Source: Pycnopodia helianthoides (taxonomy: Eukaryota > Echinodermata > Asteroidea > Forcipulatida > Asteriidae). Taken from it: DNA of 64,000 nucleotides. Below, one piece after another: positions 10,601 to 22,943 of the stretch. The notes below the pieces were generated by a model. That model had not been told where the DNA came from. It did no database searches and saw only the letters and a program-made list of their open reading frames with translations. The stretch covers positions 9,238,453 to 9,302,452 of the forward strand of contig CM063256.1 of assembly GCA_032158295.1 (NCBI GenBank), given 5' to 3'. A program made the translations under genes and the position numbers. Every line of letters starts with the position of its first letter. Position 1 is the stretch's first letter.

Positions 10601-12552
10601 GTAGATATTATTACGATTTTGTTTTCTTCTCATTGCTTTGTTAGACTCTGAACGCATAGAAAATTAGCCGTCGTTGTCCGATGTCATTTTCCTCTCGAGG
10701 TCACGCTCACTTCCTTGACACTGGTTCGCGCCACCCAGAACATCGCACTCTATCGCACATTCAACACAAAGCGCAAACTTACGAATGCGCTAAGCGTCGC
10801 ACTTTTACCGTGTCCAACTCAAAATAGTTTAGTTCTCCAAAGTTTGGCAATTGAAACAAATCGGTGACTAACGTCGAATTAGGTAAAATATTTGGCCGCA
10901 CTTTAAGTGATTTAAATAGGCGGACGCGTGAGAATTTTTAAAGAGTCAAGTTTTATGATGGCAACTCGAGCTGTGACACTCAAATATTAATGGCAACAAT
11001 CATAAATGATAACGTTCCCCTTTTTAAATTTTTATATTCCAACCAATGTTGAGTTGCGTTCATCAACTTTTTTGTAAAGAGAGTCAACCAAAATTGATTA
11101 GTTTAATTCTGAACTTTATATAATTTGTTCCAGTAAGAAGTTGTTTCCCATCCAATCCCAGAAAACTCACAGCTACGGTTCAAACAAGGAGAACGTTTTA
11201 CAAAAAAATGAACATTACACATTAAACATTGCACGTTTTGTTTGGGTTTCGATAATATCAACGTTTAAAGTTACATTTTCACAAGCTTTGCGCATGTGTA
11301 TTCCAGAAGTGAAATGACATGACTGTTTACCGTGAATAAGATACTTGCAGGGAATAACTCTTCGGGCACATGTTACAAACTGTCGAAAAAATTTAGGAAT
11401 TCTTCATTTTGAACTATTTGAAGACCGGGTCCGTCCTCTGCTGTGAAAATGTCTATGAATTAAGATGACAAGCCATCAATATGTGGAGGTTAGGTTTAAT
11501 TGTTTAGTTTTATGGACTTTGATCCTTATTGAAAACCGGAGTGTTATAGGTATCACTTGACCGATATATTTCTCTTAATCAGTTTTTTTTTATCGACCCG
11601 TTCTTTTTCTAATAACCCCTTTTCTCCACAGACTTGTTCTGACTTAGAATATAAATGTAAAATATATTTTTTCACCTCTCTCTTTCCCACATGTTTTAAT
11701 AACCCGCTCTCTGCTTATGTTTAATCTCCTGTACATTTTGATTCTGTTCTATTATATTTACCTCCCGCTTTACAGAGTCATCTTGATGTTTTCTAAACTC
11801 TTTCCACTATTTATTTTTGTCCTGTTTTCGTTTGTGCTTGGTTATACCTCTGACGAAGGTCCGGTTTGGATCGAAAGCTAAGGCCATCTCCCCTACTAGT
11901 TTTATATACAGATATATACTTATAGCAAAAAGAGAAGCAAAGAATAGTGGGAAGGTATCCAGAAAAAAGAGGGGATATTGTAGCCAATCAAAGTTTTTAA
12001 TGTTCAAATAGTTTGATGGCTAAGAAACATTCAGAGTTAGCGGTGATGACAAAATGATGGTGAGTGAAAGGGTGGATTACTGGACCATAAAGGTGGTAAC
12101 TGCATTCTGAGAAACATAAAAAAGGACAGGATTAGAGGGCAAGCTGCATCGGGGATGATGCAGCTACATGTAACAATAAGGAGCAGGACAAAAGTATATA
12201 GGAAAAGAGTTTAGAAAACAACAAAGGTGACTGTAAAAAGGGAGGTCATTTTAGAAGAACAGGATCAATGTACAGGATGATATTTAAGATATATATTTTA
12301 CCATAGAGGGCCCACATTCTGAGTAAGAACAAGTCTGTGGAGAGAAGGGGTTAGCAGCGATCAAGCTCACAACATCAATCATGCGCAACACTTTCTGATA
12401 CGGTCATACTAATACTTCTTGCCATAATTGTATTAAGGCCTACAATCTGTTTTGTAGATATAGGGGTTAGCGTCTCTTCATGAAAATGAGTTTGGAGAAG
12501 AATGCTCATTTACCACAAAACGAATAACTACTAGTTAATGTTTATGCCTCTA
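10601..12552. other. no gene seen
   Basis: Only short open frames without splice or homology support, and AT-rich sequence. The last 200 bases match 35490-35585 of the second duplication copy. Confidence 0.5.
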
Positions 12553-12918
12553 TTAAAGGAACATTACAAAATTGGTTTTTGCTAACAAAACAGTTGCTGG
12601 CAGTGTAAGCACTTTATGTAATCCACCATATACATAAACTGACAAACCTGTAGAAGTTTGAGATCGATCGGCCGCCTGAGTCACTGGAAAATAGTGAAAA
12701 ACCGATTACACATTTGAATGAAATCATATAGGTTCAACAAATGAATAAAACGCTCACTGAGCAATAAACTCCACTCGTAAAATTAGTTTATTATTTCTCA
12801 TCAAATATGGCATTTCAGACAGAAATATTTCAAGGGATGTTTTCTACTATCATCATCATTAGACCGTGTAAGTTTTATGTAAATCTGTGATCTTACCAAT
12901 TCTGTAATGTTCCTTTAA
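12553..12918. mobile_element. MITE with TTAA flanks (copy 1)
   Basis: Ends are TTAAAGGAACATTACAAAAT and, inverted, ATTCTGTAATGTTCCTTTAA. A second copy lies at 40089-40445. TTAA at both borders fits a piggyBac-type non-autonomous element. The matching place in duplication copy 2 (about 35585) is empty. Confidence 0.85.
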
Positions 12919-13818
12919 ATATTAGGTAGGGTTTTAGACTGGGTTTTCTTACAAGTGCACAAAAACACGTCACTAGAAAGAAAAAATGCTCCGGGTGGTG
13001 TGGCGGTCACACACAGTAAGTTGAACATGTTATTGACTACTTGGCTTTTAGAAGTTCAATTACAGTGTGATTTAAGGGAAGTACTTTGCATTAGCAATAA
13101 TTTACAAAATATTAACTCATACCAAATAATGGGCTATTTTGAACTTTTCATCCAAAATCCTGAGCACAACCCGTTGTAATAGCGGGGAAAGAGACGGGCC
13201 TGGTATCATCCAAAATGACCCCTGACGTATTCGGGAAATCCCCAGATTTTGTTTGGATAACGAGCAATGTTGTAATTTTCTGGCTAGGATGTGAACTGTT
13301 GTCGCCTTCTGAGTTAAATTATTGCCGCAATCAGTTAGTCATATCGACATAATTGAGGTGATTGGTTAGACATTGAATCGAACGAGACACGGGCAAGGTA
13401 GGCAATTAGCATCAAGTATTACTTGTATAGTCACTCTTAGTCTTCGTCCCTTAGAGCAAGGAAATCTTTAACGACTTATTGTAATCTTCGGTTAACAGGT
13501 TTACTATCGTTTCGGGGTTGGATTCTGGATTTAAAACAATCAAGATCTGGATCTGTCGTTCTTGTCACTTGTAAAAATTTGAATCGGTTTCAAACAGAAA
13601 AACAAAAAAAACAAGTCATACATGAAGTAGACATTTGTCTTTCTTGAAATACAAACAATATTGTTTGAAGTTGTTTGCAACATTTTGTTCAGTTTGTGTC
13701 TACTTGTGTCATGTTCATCCCCATGCAGAGAAACCGTGTTTCGACAACGTCGACCAAGTTCCATCCGTAGGCAATGCCCGCCATTGTCATGATGTTAAAC
13801 CAAAATACGTATTTTAGC

Positions 13819-13832
13819 ATTTCCCACTTTCA
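13819..13832 (-). promoter_or_regulatory. IRF/NF-kB-like composite motif near gene A 5' exon
   Basis: The minus strand reads TGAAAGTGGGAAAT. From memory this equals the junction of PRDI and PRDII in the human IFN-beta enhancer. It lies about 30 bases inside the presumed first intron. The same 14-mer is kept in both other flank copies (33886-33899, 36388-36401). A motif match only; function unknown. Confidence 0.35.
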
Positions 13833-13860
13833 TCAAAATACAAAAAGTTTTGCAGCTCAC

Positions 13861-14190
13861 CTCAGAAATCTCCGATTTTGATGATTCAAAGTTGAGTCGA
13901 AAACTAGCGATTGTGTGTCTACACGAAAAATCTTGGGCATTCAGCAGGGCATCATTGTTATGCTGCACAAGCGTTAATTAAGGGCGCTTATTGCGATTTG
14001 TGACTCTCCAATAATTGTGCATGCATCTTTATGTTACCAGCGACAGCAGCAATAAAGGGCTGGCTGCGGTCGCTAAAGTAATGCGCAGCTGGTGTAACTC
14101 CATAGAGTTACCACTACACTTGCGGGTGGTGCGCGGATTGGATACCAGGAACCTCATTAGCATACTACTGGTAGTGCAACATATAAATAC
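13861..14190 (-). promoter_or_regulatory. putative promoter and 5' non-coding exon of gene A
   Basis: On the minus strand a conserved block ends at a good donor, CTGAG/GTGAGC (13861/13860), which could join to the acceptor before the gene A ATG. It is kept at 36431-36725 upstream of gene B. The transcription start is not identified. TATTTATA at about 14182-14189 is a weak TATA candidate on the minus strand and is not conserved in the B copy. Confidence 0.4.
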
Positions 14191-14236
14191 AACCCCTTGG
14201 TCTAGAATATATATACACTGTAAATATACACGTGAT

Positions 14237-14540
14237 GGTATGTTTGGCGAGTCTTGTTTTGTGCAAGTGTAATGTTTTGCGAGTCTTGTTTTGTGCAAGT
14301 GTATATTTGGCGAGTCTTGTTTTGTAATGTTTTGCGAGTCTTGTTTTGTAATGTTTTGCGAGTTTTGTTTTCTTTGAAGTCTTTATTTAGCAAATATTGT
14401 TTTGTGGAAGTGTACTGGCAAGTCTTGTTTTTTTTTCAAGTATATGTTTGGTGAGTCCTGTTTTGGGAAGTATTTTGCAAATTTGTAATATTTGTATTAT
14501 ATGTTTTGCAAGACTTGTTCTATGGAAGTCCATATCATTT
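14237..14540. repeat. GCGAGTCTTGTTTTGT tandem repeats
   Basis: Irregular tandem copies of GCGAGTCTTGTTTTGT with spacers GCAAGTGTAATGTTTT and GTATATTTG, decaying to the right. No counterpart is seen next to the gene B 5' block. Confidence 0.75.
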
Positions 14541-16771
14541 TAGCAAATATTGGAAATGCCAAACATACACTTACACAAAAAAAAGCAATTTATACTTGGG
14601 ATTGTACTAATTTTGCTCTCGTTTGCTGGTGCACAGTATTTTATAATTAGTCTATGAGCCAGCCACACTGGCCGCTACCGAATCGAGGGACTATATTATG
14701 ATTTTTCTTGTTACAAATAGTCCAAACCTTACAGCTGAGTCTAGCCACTATGCAATGTTCAAAGGGGTCATTTCGTTCGAAATCAATCAACTTTGGTACA
14801 GGTCCTCGCACTTTTGAAAGTCATTTCTAATACTCACCATGAATAACGGTGGATTTACATGTAACACCGACTTGTAGTGGGTACCCCTTTCAAGTGAGCC
14901 CGAGTTGCGTCATTGATAATTTTACGTTTTGTATCGTGTTTTAATGTGCCTTTACAAAGCTGGAAATTGGTGCCTTGAGTGACTTCACCAAAACAACTTT
15001 AATCTGCCATCACAACAAGTGTATCTCAAACCCTCTCTCTCTACTGTTAACAGGCTGCTAAAAAAATGGTCTGCCGATAAAATAATTCTCCATTTCCAGA
15101 CCCGCGAAAACTACAAGATTACTTTTATTTTTACTTTGAACGCTGAACTACTGTTTCTGTTCTAACTTTTTCTCTATAATCTTGACTTATTGAATTTAGT
15201 CTACGGACTGTACTGCAGTTGCAGTTTGTTATTGTACTATTTTACGAACAAACATAAAACATTTAAGGAAGATCCTCCCCCTTTTTTCACTAATAAAGGC
15301 ATATTAAATTCCCCTATGATTATGTGATGATTATAAATTTCCCCCGCCCGGGCCCCCACGGGGGAAAAAAAGAAAGAAGAATTAATGAATACAAATGTGT
15401 GCCGTGTGGCGTTATTATACTTTATTTACATTATAAGTCGACAAAAATGTTTGTCAAAATACCTTACCGCATCAGTAGTTCTGCAAGGCTTTCATGCTAT
15501 GTGAAAGTGCCTTTTGGGTGAATTGGGTGTTTCTTGAAATAACCTAGGTGATCTTTATTGTGTGGGATAATTTAGTGTTTTTTTGTGAATGGAAAAGTCT
15601 TTACATCTCAACACTATTATTCATGTGAAATATTCTACTCTGTCAATCCAACCGTAAACAGCATCAGCATCGGGGTTCGATAACTGAACCCGCTCCTAAA
15701 TATGAGTAATTACTAACAAAGGAGTCTGATATAGCGCATACGAATAACGTACTCTCTAGGCACTTATACAAACAGACAACCTTTTTTAGTGTTTTTGAAA
15801 TTGTTGAATTATGAGACCGACTTGTGTAGCACCTACGGATTGTATACAAAGTGCGTTGGTGCATTCAGCAGCCACTGCCAGAAACATCGGGCAAACCTCT
15901 TCTCTGGGTTCTTTTACGTGCATAACACAACCACAGGACCTACGACTTTACGTCCCATCCGTACGCTGCCAGAGCACGCAATTTTTTTGTAAAAACTATA
16001 AAGGAAATATGTTCAACACTTATTAGAATTATAACGAACAAAAAACCAAAGTTAAATGAACAAAAATTTTGAAACAACAAATAAACAAACACCCCAAACA
16101 AAAAACCAAAAAAAAAAAAAAAAAAAATGAAATACAATAACATATACCTTTAAAACATGTTGTGGTATATTAGCTTGACTTCATTTGGCAAGAGGTTCAC
16201 TTTAAAATTTGGTGTGTTTTTTTTGGTCTCTTTTAATTTATATTTTTTCAACACTGTTAACAAAATTAAGTTTGTGGACGTGTTTAAGTGTACTTAGTGT
16301 TCCAAGTCTCTACATTATGTAGACTTCTCTTGTTCCCAGGTCCACACTTCGTAAGTGTTACATACGAAGTGTGTTTGCGTGTGCATGTTTAAAAACATGA
16401 ACACACAAAGTGTGTAATGACCTCTAACCGCGGACCCTCCTTAGTTCAGCTCTTCCTCCTGACAAACGTGGACCCCATTGTTTTCCTTTGGGATTGCAAT
16501 CGTGGACCTATTGTCCGTTTTGTTTCAAGTCATCGGTTTGAATGTCACTACAAGTGCACTCCGACACACACATGAAACCACCTTATTACTACCCCAAAAT
16601 GGAAGTCTGTATAAAGCCAATGCAGTGCTGTTCCGAACCATCGCGTGCAAAGCCCGAATCTTTTCACGTTTCACAAGGTTGTGACAACAAAAATACTATT
16701 CATGAATATTTTACTCAGGTTGTTTACACCTTCACGGTCAGATGCTTTTCTCTCTCTTGCCTTTCAACATT
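14541..16771. other. no gene seen; end of duplication copy 1
   Basis: 15180-15790 aligns with 39370-40540. 16080-16125 is a purine/A-rich tract. 16400-16580 resembles, in reverse orientation, the repeats of gene A intron 1. No exon with splice support. Confidence 0.5.
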
Positions 16772-16874
16772 GGCGGGGGAGCGGGGAGTGGGGCGCGGGG
16801 ATCGGGGAGCGGGGCGCGGGGAGCGGGGAGCGGGGCACGGGGAGCGGGGAGCTGGGAGTGGGGCGCGGGGAGGG
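16772..16874. repeat. G-rich 8-bp-type minisatellite
   Basis: Alternating GGGGAGCG, GGGGCGCG and GGGGAGTG units: more than a dozen runs of four G within about 100 bases on the plus strand, a strong G-quadruplex candidate. The long frames across it are a by-product of composition. Confidence 0.8.
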
Positions 16875-17595
16875 TATTTATTGAAAAGTGTCCCAACTTT
16901 TTCGGCTGAGATTGAAGCTATGTTATTAAAAACAAAATTAACCGCCACAATTCATAGAGAGAGTTTTTATGTAATCGGTGTCTACGAAAACCACACTGAA
17001 ATTGTAGTCCTACCATGCACGTGTTCAAATCCTACAAAATTACTGTACTGACAACATGCATCCAATGTCATGTGCGGCTACTGTTTTAAAGCTCGCAATT
17101 TTTGTATAGGGGGTAAATGGTAGTGTAAATGCCACGTTCCTTTAGAATTCGCAATACACTGTAATAATACATCATAGCCTACATTGACTCTCAAAATGGC
17201 GCAACCTAGAATATTGTGAAGATCAAGTCGGTTGAATTTGTTCAACACTGGCTAATTGTTCACGTATAGATCTGGGAATACCATGCTTAAGAAAATAGTC
17301 TTAAACAGTTACCTAAACGAATTTTTTTCACCGAAATGCTATTAATATTTACACTTGGTTATAATGGGTCTAGTTGTCATTAAAATGTATTTTTTGATGT
17401 GTTTAAACTTTTAGATTTTTCGTACAAATTGATTAACCTTGCGCTTCCTAAACGACCCAAACTTACACCGTGGTCGCACCGGTGTCACTAGGAGAAGCAG
17501 GTGGGTTTATGTAATCTCCAACCCTGTATACAATCCTTTGTTCAAAAGTCTAAATACATAAATGGGGGTCATCTTGACTTCTTCCCAACCGGAGA

Positions 17596-17640
17596 TCCCC
17601 CTACCCTACCCCACCCCACCCCACCCCACCCCCACCCACC
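17596..17640. repeat. CCCCA tandem tract
   Basis: A run of CCCCAC-type units, G-quadruplex-capable on the minus strand and possibly i-motif-forming on the plus strand. Intergenic. Confidence 0.7.
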
Positions 17641-19560
17641 GTGGCGGTGGCTCAGGCACAAAGAAATGCGGTTAACAGTGTAACTAATGGGGCGATGACT
17701 AAGGCTGCCTTTTGTCAAGCTGGTGTCGCAAGGTGCGTTCACCCAGGATTAAATGTGACTAAACCATGTTTTTGGCATGGTTTGAAAGGGGCATAACTGG
17801 AGTTTCACAGTATGTGCCCCAAAATATTGGGTTTGATTAAAACAATAAAATAAAATAGTGTCTTCTGACGACACTGTATTGGCGGCGCAGGGTTAAAAAA
17901 AAAGGAAATCAATGCTATATTTGGAAAAACTGTATTACATGTTTATTCTCAACTTATATTTTAAAATCTTGACAAATTATTAGTCGTGCTGTTAACAATC
18001 ATCTGTGTTAAATCAATCTTAAAGAAAACTTAGGTACACCACTTGTATGGTTGGCAAAACAACTGATGCTGTACAGAACGAAGATTGAACGAAGTTAGTT
18101 TTACTTCCAGCCGTATAAAAGTAAACTACTGAACCAAATTTAAATATTTTGTAAAATTATTATAAAAATATTATGTTCTCAGATTATGGAAAAAAGTTGT
18201 TAATATGATGAAAAAACTAAATTAAGATTCGCATTCAGAGAGTCGGTGCAACGGAGCGTAGTGAACGTAAACCTAGCGGGCATATCACGTACAGGCAGTG
18301 CCGTGCCTCGTGGGACCAGAAGGACAAACCCCGGGGGCATGAACTCCCCAGCTTGCCGGTCTGCGATTTTTTTTCCTGAACCTTTCAGGCAGTACAGTGT
18401 ACATTTGTACGTGGGCCATTGACCAATCAAAAAGCAGTATTATGCACACGCCTTCAGCGCTGCATCACCACCAGGCCTAGCCCTATATGCCTAATACGCA
18501 GGCCTACTGCAGCTTGAGCTTTGCTAGGTTTGTATAAATCATGAAATAAGGTAGGCCTAGTAGCCTAGTTTTAGTAATAGATATCGTGGCCTCTAGTCTA
18601 GCTGGATCATGAAATTTTCCTAATGCTGTAGGCCTACTGTGTACATTTGTGTACTAAATCAATGTAAATGTTAGTACTTCATACAGCGATCATACATCAC
18701 CGTTTTTCAACAAAGAAACCGATGCAACGTCACGTAAGTTGTGCACAATGATTCAAACCTGGCAAAGCACAATCTGCAGTAGGCCTGTGCATTAGGCAAG
18801 TAGGGCTAGGCCTGATGGCGATGCAGACTGCTTTTTGATTTGTTAATGGCCGACATACAAATGTACACTCTACTGCCCGAAAGACTCAGAAAAAACCCGC
18901 TGCCGGTCTAGCCGTGAGCTTTGGAGGGGTAGGGAGCCATACCATTAATTAATTTGTTTTACGAGGGTTTAGTCTGTACCCCTATCTATTATCTCCTAAC
19001 TTTTGTCACGTTACATGTTGCCTGCGCTACATACGCGGCAGGACACCGACGGACTGTTTATTCCATACAGCTGATCCAAGTCTATGTAATAGCTGCACGA
19101 TGTCCACACAAAACAAGTTGGTGTGGATCGGACTAGATTGACGTTTTTTATGTCGGTTTTTTATTTACACGTGAACTTGTGCTTGATGGATCTGAAGACT
19201 GGTTCCTCATGCCTCGCCATTGTTGCAAATAATACATATCATGGCACCAGTCTACGTACAACATTGCGCAGCAATGTCACGTAAACTTGACAGTTGCAAC
19301 GGCTGGAAAAGCTTATAAAAGCAATGTGATATTGAATGAGATATTGATTTGTACATTGTGCAGGGATAGGTTATTCGACGCATTATTTTGTGTTACAAAA
19401 CAGACCCCGAAATGGACAATATATATTGGTACAATGAGCCGTGCCAGGTTGTTTACTAAATTCCATAGAAACAATAACATAAACAACTTACAAAAAATTG
19501 TGAAAAGGCCCCGAAGCAAGACATCTCAAAACAAAAGATATTTGCACTTGAAGTGAGTCA
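17641..19560. other. no gene seen
   Basis: AT-rich sequence with several AGGCCTA words and short scattered frames. Nothing with splice-site or paralogue support. Confidence 0.5.
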
Positions 19561-19599
19561 AAGGAGCCTTTTTCTTTACGTATTCTATGTTGGTTTTTC

Positions 19600-19674
19600 A
19601 GATAATTGGCAGAGAATAGCCGCGTGTGACGTCATTGCAAGGATTCAACAAACAGATAAAATTGGTACTGCAAG
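19600..19674 (+). other. possible orphan 5' non-coding exon
   Basis: It ends GTACTGCAAG/GTAAGC, closely like the presumed gene D first exon end GTGCTGCAAG/GTAAGC at 54489. A TGACGTCA lies just upstream (19628). No plus-strand coding exon follows before gene B, so it may be a relic or chance. Confidence 0.25.
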
Positions 19675-21054
19675 GTAAGCAATAATAATTTATAAAACAA
19701 CTCAGAATTATTAGATGGTGGATTTATACCCGGCACGAAAAAATAGGGTCTAGTAGAAACAAACCAAAGTTTACCAAAATCTATTAATTTTATTGTTAAG
19801 TTGTAAACAAAATTATTCGCAATTGATAACTTTAACCCTGCGAGCTTTGCGATATCAATTTACACTACTCATCTGCAGTAGCTGTTGCCGACTGTCAAGA
19901 AGAAATCAGACTGTTTGCACTAATCCAAAATATTTCTTTTATTATATCTTAGCTGGTGTTTTCTGTCTTTTTCTTTTCTTCCTTTTCTTTCTCTTCACAT
20001 GTAGAAACAGACAGTAAAATTTAAGTCTGAAATATGTCTTTGACAAAAAGTACGCTTGCATAACAAATTTCCAGCTAATGTACAATAATAAAAAAAAATC
20101 AAAATAGTGCTATCTGTAACAATTTAAATACAGAGGAAGTCAATATACACCCATCACCAGGGTGCAACATAATTTTCATCTTTAAACATACAGTCTAGAC
20201 AAAAATACAAAATAGTGCTATCTGTACAATTTAAATATGCAGGAATGTAATATGTACACCCATCACCTAGGTGCAATAAACTAACGAAACAATGCAGTTC
20301 GCCCAAAACCAAAATTAACATTCATGTGTGTGCAAAATCAAAGTTATTTGACTCAAAACGCTTAATCCAGAGCTCAAGCCTTCAACTTGCTTACAATTAT
20401 ATGAACCTAAAATTAACGAATCATACAAAGATCCATATGTGGCACAACTGCCTCAAGACTCAACAGATCTACAAAAGCTTGGATATATAAACGATTAATT
20501 AATAAATATAGTTCTCAAAAAAAATATATACAAAAATGTGCACCATATATAAAAGTGTTTATTAAGTCCTCACGATGCAGGAAATGCACAAGGGCTTTAT
20601 GGCCACCATCACATCCAGAGATTTGCGACGATTTCATTAGCTGGATTAAACACATCAGTTAAGATAAAAGTAAAAAAAAATGTGAAAACCACGGACAGAA
20701 ATATCATAAAAAAGTTAAACTCTAAGTTGAAAAAACGTCAACAAATCCAAAACGAAAAAAAAAAACACCACAAAACAACTATTGCGAAATGCTTATCCTG
20801 TCTACGACGTCATTTATAGAAGTCAGTGTTAACTTTAGAAATTCTGACAAACATAGACAAATGGCGAATACCCAATCATTTCTACGATGCCATTTTGTAT
20901 AGATGTACGGAGAAGAGGCCGGCCCTCTAATAAAAAAAAAGGATGAGCATTCACTAAAATACTACAGTAAAATCCACACGGTGGCGTTTAAAATGTAAGA
21001 TAATCTCCTGCAATTAAATTGATTTAATTCCTCCATCAATAATACACATTACAA
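19675..21054. other. no gene seen
   Basis: Contains a two-copy repeat (about 20100-20170 and 20210-20280) sharing AAAATAGTGCTATCTGTA and CACCCATCACC. Otherwise AT-rich and featureless. Confidence 0.5.
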
Positions 21055-21380
21055 ATAGTAAGCACAGCGCATTCACATTTGAAGGGCAAAATATTACCAC
21101 TGACTACAAAACATACCAGTTTACATACCCGATTAAACTACATAAAGCTCAAAACATTACAATATTATTTATCTGATAACAAGATCCTTTAAATACAAAA
21201 CAATACTCACAGAGAGCTCTGGGACACTACCCCTCCCAAGTAAACAGTATTTGAAAACATGGCCAGAGCCAAGCTCCCTACAAAATATTTAGAAAATTCT
21301 TTATCAAGTAAAATGTGCTCTCTCTTGCTCAAAGCTAAATTAGAAAAGAGAAAGGTCCAAAGGTCGCGGACACAAATTTA

Positions 21381-22943
21381 AAGACACTGGACACCTTTGG
21401 TACGGAGCCCCTAAGGGGACAGGTAAAAAAAAAAATGAAAAAGTAAAAAAAAAAAATACAAAATTATTTCGTTCCCTCGAAATATTATTTCGTTCCCTCG
21501 AAATAGTATTTCGTTACATCGAAATACTTTTTCGTTCCCACAAAATATTATTTCGTTCCTTCGAAATATTATTTCGTTCCCTCGAAATCATTTCGTTACC
21601 TCGAAATTATTTCGTTCCCTCGAAATGTTATTTCGTTCCCTCGAAATGTTATTTCGTTCCCTCGAAATGGTATTTCGTTCCCTCGAAATATTATTTCGTT
21701 CCCTCGAATTATTATTTCGAGGGGACGAAATAGATTATTTCGAGGGAACGAAATAACATTTCGTGGGAACGAAATAACATTTCGAGGGAACGAAATATAT
21801 TTATTTCGTTCGAACGAAATAATTTAGCTGGTACGGAGTCCTTGATATGCCAAGAGAATTTCTGGAATATTAAAGCCATTATGTTAGTGTGTAATTTCCA
21901 AATTCTCTTACAACTACATCAGGTTTTACTTCAATGACTTTCTTAACTAAGCGAAGCAAATACTACAACGCCCGGCAGAATGTTTGACAGCCCTTTTGTT
22001 TCCAGGAATTCATCTTGTCTTTAACCCTATTATAATGTTGAACAGTTTTTTCTTTGTACGCTGAAAACTTAAGCCTTAAAATAATTTCATTATTAACCCT
22101 TTACTTCTCACTCTACCAGAGACTATAATAAAACTTAAATTCCATTATTAAGAAAACAACCTGAACCCCCCCCCCGAAGAAAAAACAAACAATCAACAAC
22201 AACAACAACAACAAAACATAGAAACATAAAACAAATTAAAATGCTGTTAGTTTTACGGTGATCTCGTAATGATACTTGGAATTTAAATGGTATATCAAGG
22301 CCTCCGTAGCCGCTTAATTATTTCGAGGGAACGAAATATTATTTCGAGGAAACGAAATATTAATTCGAGGGAACGAAATAATATATTATTTCGTTCCCTC
22401 GAAATGTTATTTCGTTCCCTCGAAATAACTTTTCGAGGGAACAAATGATTTCGAGGGAACGAATTAATATTTCGTGGTAACGAAATGATTTCGATGGAAC
22501 GAAATACTATTTCGTGGGAACGAACTAATATTTCGAGGGAACGAAATACTAATTCGAGGGAACGAAATAATATTTCGAGGGAACGAAATAATATTGGATT
22601 TTTTTTTAACCTTTTCAATTTTTTTTCTACCTGTCCCTTTAGGGGCTCCGTACCTTTGGTAATTGTCAAAGACAAATCTTCTCACTTGGTGTATCTCAAC
22701 ATATGCACAAAATAACAAACTTGTGAAAATTTGAACTCAATTGGTCGTCGATTGCTTGACTTCGAGACCTCAATTCAAATATTTTACTGAGAAATTACTT
22801 ATTTCTAAAAAAAAACTACGTTACTTCAGAGGGAGCCGTTTCTCACAATGTTTTATACTATCAACAGCTCTCCAATGCTCGCTACCAAGTAAGTTTTTGT
22901 GCTAACAATTATTTTGAGTAATTGCCAATAGTGTCCAGTGCCT
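21381..22943. mobile_element. MITE with ACTGGACAC ends, carrying a nested element
   Basis: Left end AGACACTGGACACCTTTGGT; right end, inverted, AGGCACTGGACACTATTGG. After removal of the nested element the remainder is one continuous short element. Duplication copy 1 has the uninterrupted empty site at about 324 (ACAAACTTAACTTT), so insertion followed the duplication. No coding capacity. Confidence 0.85.
21402..22651. mobile_element. foldback-like element with palindromic-repeat arms
   Basis: Inserted in the MITE with a 9-base target duplication, ACCTTTGGT (21393-21401 and 22652-22660). Ends are inverted: ACGGAGCCCCTAAGGGGACA left, ACGGAGCCCCTAAAGGGACA right. The arms (about 21466-21800 and 22318-22590) are tandem near-palindromes of TTTCGTTCCCTCGAAA. 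The roughly 500-base centre holds no gene. A 9-base duplication with long inverted arms resembles MULE or foldback elements; the superfamily is not proven. Confidence 0.8.

Larger units (their letters stand above)
1..15790. repeat. segmental duplication, copy 1 (carries gene A)
   Basis: The segment is collinear with 21055-40540 on the same strand. Anchors are 1-320 with 21055-21375, all exons of gene A with gene B, 12360-12550 with 35490-35585, 13175-13405 with 35745-35995, 13990-14170 with 36555-36730, and 15180-15760 with 39370-40540. Copy 1 matches from its first base, so it probably starts left of the window. Differences are mainly insertions and local tandem amplification. Confidence 0.85.

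Noticed and set aside
16542..17051. 169-residue frame across the G-rich tract
   Set aside because: Arises from the GGGGAGCG repeat; no homology, start context or splice support.
22295..22718. 126- and 84-residue frames with FRSLE or SFPRN repeats
   Set aside because: Translations of the palindromic arms of the foldback-like element.
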